NCBI RefSeq assembly: GCF_001890385.1
Contig: NZ_CP018221.1
Location: 1,041,501-1,105,500, forward strand
Reading direction: 5' to 3'
DNA length: 64,000 nt
DNA from: Tardibacter chloracetimidivorans
GTDB lineage: Bacteria; Pseudomonadota; Alphaproteobacteria; Sphingomonadales; Sphingomonadaceae
The notes under the pieces: model-generated
Seen by the model: the letters and a program-made list of their open reading frames with translations, nothing else
Told to the model about the DNA's origin: nothing
Databases searched by the model: none
Shown here: one piece after another, positions 61,699 to 64,000 of the stretch
Position numbering within the stretch: position 1 is the first letter of the stretch
Layout of the letters: the number at the start of each line of letters is the position of its first letter
Position numbers and translations under genes: made by a program

Positions 61699-63504
61699 TC
61701 AGATCAGGTCTGTCGTGTCGCTCACTGGCCCTGCCACCGGCGAAAGTGTCCCGTTCAGGTTCACCGCCCGCGCCCAGAAATAATAGGTCGTGTCGTTGTC
61801 CAGCCCGCCGACGGAGGTGGCCACCGGCCCCAGCGCATAGCCCGTGCCGGTCGCGCCGACCGTGGCCGTCCCTATGTCTGCCGTTTCGCTGTAGAGCACC
61901 TGCCAGCCGATCGCGTTCGTCGCCGGCATCGTGAAGCTGATATCGATCGAGCTGGTGCTGGTCGATCCGGTCGCAAGGCTGGTGGGCGCCGCGCCAGCAC
62001 CGATCTGCCAGGCTATCGGCTGAGACAGGCCTTCCGAGGCGACCGGCAGGTCCTGCTCGTCGACGGCGGGCGTCCAGTCATACCAGTCCGCCTGTTCCTC
62101 GCGCAGCTGGAGCTGCACGGAAAAATCAGAGCCCAGCATCCAGCCCGTCACCTGCCAGGTGTAGTTTGAAAGCCCGTAGCGCGTCGTCGCCAGCTGCACA
62201 TTGTCCAGCGTCTCGATCTTCAGCCCGGCCAGGTTCATCGGCCATGTCACCGCGCGTTCGGCCGCCGTCCTGTTCAACAGGATCTTCGCTATGCGCTGAC
62301 AGGCGGTGTAGCTTTTGGTGAATGGCAGGTCGATGTCGACGGACTTGAGATCATCCCCGCTGGCCAGCGCGATCGTCGGGAAATCTGTCGCCTGATATTT
62401 CTGGCGCGGGTCGTTGAATGTCCCACGCGCTTCATTTGCGATCCTGTCGCCTTGCAGCAGCGCGGTGATGTTGATGTTGCGGACCAGATCGTCTTCCGAC
62501 AGCGCGTCCGCGTTGGGCGTCCGGAACGCGCCGGCATAGGCCTTGTAGATGCCGCCCGCATAGGTGAACGAGCCCGCCATCGCCATCACCAGCACGTCGC
62601 GCGTGTTATCCGGTGCAGCGCCGGTCTGGATCAGCCCGTCGACTGAATAGCGCGGCTCGGTTCCGCCCGCCTTGAGAGGCACCGCTTCGTCGCAGATGTT
62701 CGCCTGCGCGGCGACGAAATCCCAGTCCACCTCTTCGTCGGCATCCGCGCCAAAGCCGCCATCGGCGCGCGGCAGGCACAGCCAGTCGTAAAAGCACAGC
62801 GCCGCATTGCTGGAATAGCCGGTCGATCCGTCGCGCGGGTCGTAGATGTCGCGCTTGCCCTCGATCTCGCAGGTCATGTTCGGCATGCCGTTGACGATCA
62901 GGTCGTCGGTCAGCTCGAACTTGAGATAGAGCTTGGCGATCCCGCGCCCGCGATGGTCCGTGGTCCACTTGCCCGCGCATTCCGAAACGAAAGTCGCATT
63001 GGCGGTCGCGTCGTCATCGCCAAGATCGGGCCATATCCACGCGCCGTTCGCATATTTGCCCGTCGTCACCATGCCCGACCCGTCGAGCGTCACCTCTTCA
63101 TCGTTCAGCCAGTATTTGGTGACGGCATTGATCGGGTGGCCTGCAATCGTGACGACGAAATAGCGATATTCGTCTGAAGACTGGACGGCGTGATAGAAGT
63201 TGATCAGCCCGCCGACCCGCGCCTTGCCATAGACGATCTGCGTATTGCCCAGCGTCTGCCGGTATGTCGTCGGCGCAGCCCCTTGCGAATTGGGCGTCGG
63301 CGCCAGTTGCTTGTTGAGCAGGTTGACGGCGGAGAGCGATCCATAGGCGACCAGCGCCGTCCCCAGCGCGCTGACTGCGGCGACCGCCGCGAACGAAGTC
63401 CCGATCGTCGCCAGGATTGCGCTGGAAATCGCCTGCCCCGCGCCGGGGATGACGTTCACCGCCACCGCCGTCGCGATGGCAAGCACCTTCACCGCCTTGC
63501 TCAT
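61699..63504 (-). CDS. Phage tail-tip protein (gpJ/TipJ-like)
   Basis: 601 residues from ATG 63504, overlapping the preceding gene by four bases. An N-terminal hydrophobic segment (VLAIATAVAVNVIPGAGQAISSAIL) recalls tail-hub proteins; the middle has YRQTLGNTQIVYGKARVGGLINFYHAVQ, GHPINAVTKYWLND, and AQANICDEAVPLKAGGTEPRYSVDGLIQT, as in siphophage tail-tip/host-specificity proteins. Near residue 520 starts a fibronectin type III-like domain (SSIDISFTMPATNAIGWQVLYSE, NDTTYYFWARAVNL). It probably forms the receptor-contacting tip. Confidence 0.85.
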   Translation of the reverse strand: MSKAVKVLAIATAVAVNVIPGAGQAISSAILATIGTSFAAVAAVSALGTALVAYGSLSAVNLLNKQLAPTPNSQGAAPTTYRQTLGNTQIVYGKARVGGLINFYHAVQSSDEYRYFVVTIAGHPINAVTKYWLNDEEVTLDGSGMVTTGKYANGAWIWPDLGDDDATANATFVSECAGKWTTDHRGRGIAKLYLKFELTDDLIVNGMPNMTCEIEGKRDIYDPRDGSTGYSSNAALCFYDWLCLPRADGGFGADADEEVDWDFVAAQANICDEAVPLKAGGTEPRYSVDGLIQTGAAPDNTRDVLVMAMAGSFTYAGGIYKAYAGAFRTPNADALSEDDLVRNINITALLQGDRIANEARGTFNDPRQKYQATDFPTIALASGDDLKSVDIDLPFTKSYTACQRIAKILLNRTAAERAVTWPMNLAGLKIETLDNVQLATTRYGLSNYTWQVTGWMLGSDFSVQLQLREEQADWYDWTPAVDEQDLPVASEGLSQPIAWQIGAGAAPTSLATGSTSTSSIDISFTMPATNAIGWQVLYSETADIGTATVGATGTGYALGPVATSVGGLDNDTTYYFWARAVNLNGTLSPVAGPVSDTTDLI

Positions 63505-63899
63505 TCGACGCTCCAGCTGCGCACGGCGGCCGACATCGGGAGAAAGACCAGCCCCCGGTCGAGCAGGAATGCGGCGCGCTCGCCCAGGCACACGCCCAGC
63601 GCCATGTCGCCGTCGGCCTCGACGATATCCCCCCGGCGGGCCATCAGGCGCGATCTCGGCTCCCCAAGCACCTTCGTCACGGCGCCGGCGAGCGACCGCA
63701 CCCCTGCGTGGCGATAGAGCTCTGCCACCTCGCGCGCCGACCGCACCGGCAGGCCGATCAGCGGGCGAACATCGCGCCCGGCCACGGCTTCGACGACTTC
63801 GGCGGCAAAATCACCGCACGTCGCCTGCCAGCCGTGCTCCCGATCGCCCCAGGCGTCGAGCACCTGCTGCAGCCGCTTCTCCCAGCCGATGACGCGCAT
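63501..63899 (-). CDS. DUF6950-type phage tail assembly protein
   Basis: 132 residues. GWEKRLQQVLDAWGDREHGWQATCGDF, with Cys in a T-C-G-D-F context, resembles the DUF6950/NlpC-like proteins found just before tail-tip genes in siphophages, where a papain-like domain may cut peptidoglycan during DNA entry. The His and polar partner are not unambiguous. Overlaps the tail-tip start by four bases. Confidence 0.7.
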   Translation of the reverse strand: MRVIGWEKRLQQVLDAWGDREHGWQATCGDFAAEVVEAVAGRDVRPLIGLPVRSAREVAELYRHAGVRSLAGAVTKVLGEPRSRLMARRGDIVEADGDMALGVCLGERAAFLLDRGLVFLPMSAAVRSWSVE

Positions 63900-64000
63900 T
63901 CAGGCCTTGCCCCACAGGATCGAGACTTCAACCATCTGCGTCAGATATTCAAAGAACCTGTCGCCCGGAAACCGCCGCCGCTGCTCCTGGTCGGTATAGC
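63900..64000 (-). CDS. C-terminus of an upstream phage tail gene, cut by window edge
   Basis: Reading leftwards from the window edge the frame gives YTDQEQRRRFPGDRFFEYL, then TQMVEVSILWGKA and a stop at 63900-63902. ATG of the next gene touches this stop, so they are co-transcribed. Too little is visible for a family call. Confidence 0.6.
   Translation of the reverse strand, partial: YTDQEQRRRFPGDRFFEYLTQMVEVSILWGKA

Noticed and set aside
1-64000. CRISPR array
   Set aside because: No regularly spaced identical repeats of 24-40 bases seen anywhere and no cas-like proteins.

Overview
The window is a high-GC alphaproteobacterial chromosome, most likely a sphingomonad (Sphingomonadaceae). The clues are the gene order rpsB-tsf-pyrH-frr-uppS-cdsA-dxr-rseP-bamA-skp-fabZ with no lpxD/lpxA/lpxB next to fabZ (sphingomonads carry glycosphingolipids instead of LPS), a CckA cell-cycle kinase, RpmE without zinc cysteines, and alphaproteobacterial LexA boxes of the form GTTC-N7-GTTC. 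Species cannot be named from sequence alone.

Layout. (1) About 1-6.3 kb is the end of an integrative island: integrase C-terminus, a one-polypeptide MmeI-like (type IIL) restriction-modification enzyme, an unknown regulator-like protein, an excisionase-like HTH protein, a replication/winged-helix-like protein and two small island proteins. A dodecin gene lies at the boundary. (2) 6.4-18 kb: ccmA-ccmB, then a dense DNA-repair block, Ku-LigD facing a second Ku, followed by the ligase-associated set PdeM-Lhr-like helicase divergent from exonuclease-ATP ligase. (3) 18-26 kb: SLC13 permease, acyl-CoA dehydrogenase with TetR regulator, rpmE, and a cobalamin riboswitch upstream of btuB and a MobA-like gene. 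(4) 26-37 kb: the long leftward translation/lipid/envelope operon from rpsB to fabZ. (5) 37-54 kb: pssA-psd, icd, a Kef-type antiporter, then the leftward dapA-smpB-DUF2062-cckA-recA-alaS series, lytic transglycosylase, greB and a TauE exporter. (6) 54.36 kb to the end: one end of a prophage inserted at a tRNA-Val(GAC)-like gene. It carries an SRAP (HMCES/YedK-type) gene, cargo genes, an overlapping spanin pair, endolysin, a hidden 42-residue membrane ORF, a holin-like gene, beta-helix tailspikes and tail-tip genes; it continues past the window.

A connecting theme is DNA damage. Three GTTC-N7-GTTC SOS boxes can be read by eye: in front of recA, in front of the prophage SRAP gene, and between rpsB and an unannotated 74-residue single-span membrane protein. 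The third is the best candidate for an undescribed system, an SOS-induced small inner-membrane protein comparable in architecture to the SidA-type division inhibitors of Caulobacter. The repair block between 8 and 18 kb adds two Ku proteins, two ATP-dependent ligases, an exonuclease, a helicase and a phosphoesterase.

Functional calls rest on family motifs read directly from the translations. No database search was possible; starts were chosen from ribosome-binding sites, overlaps and family N-termini.
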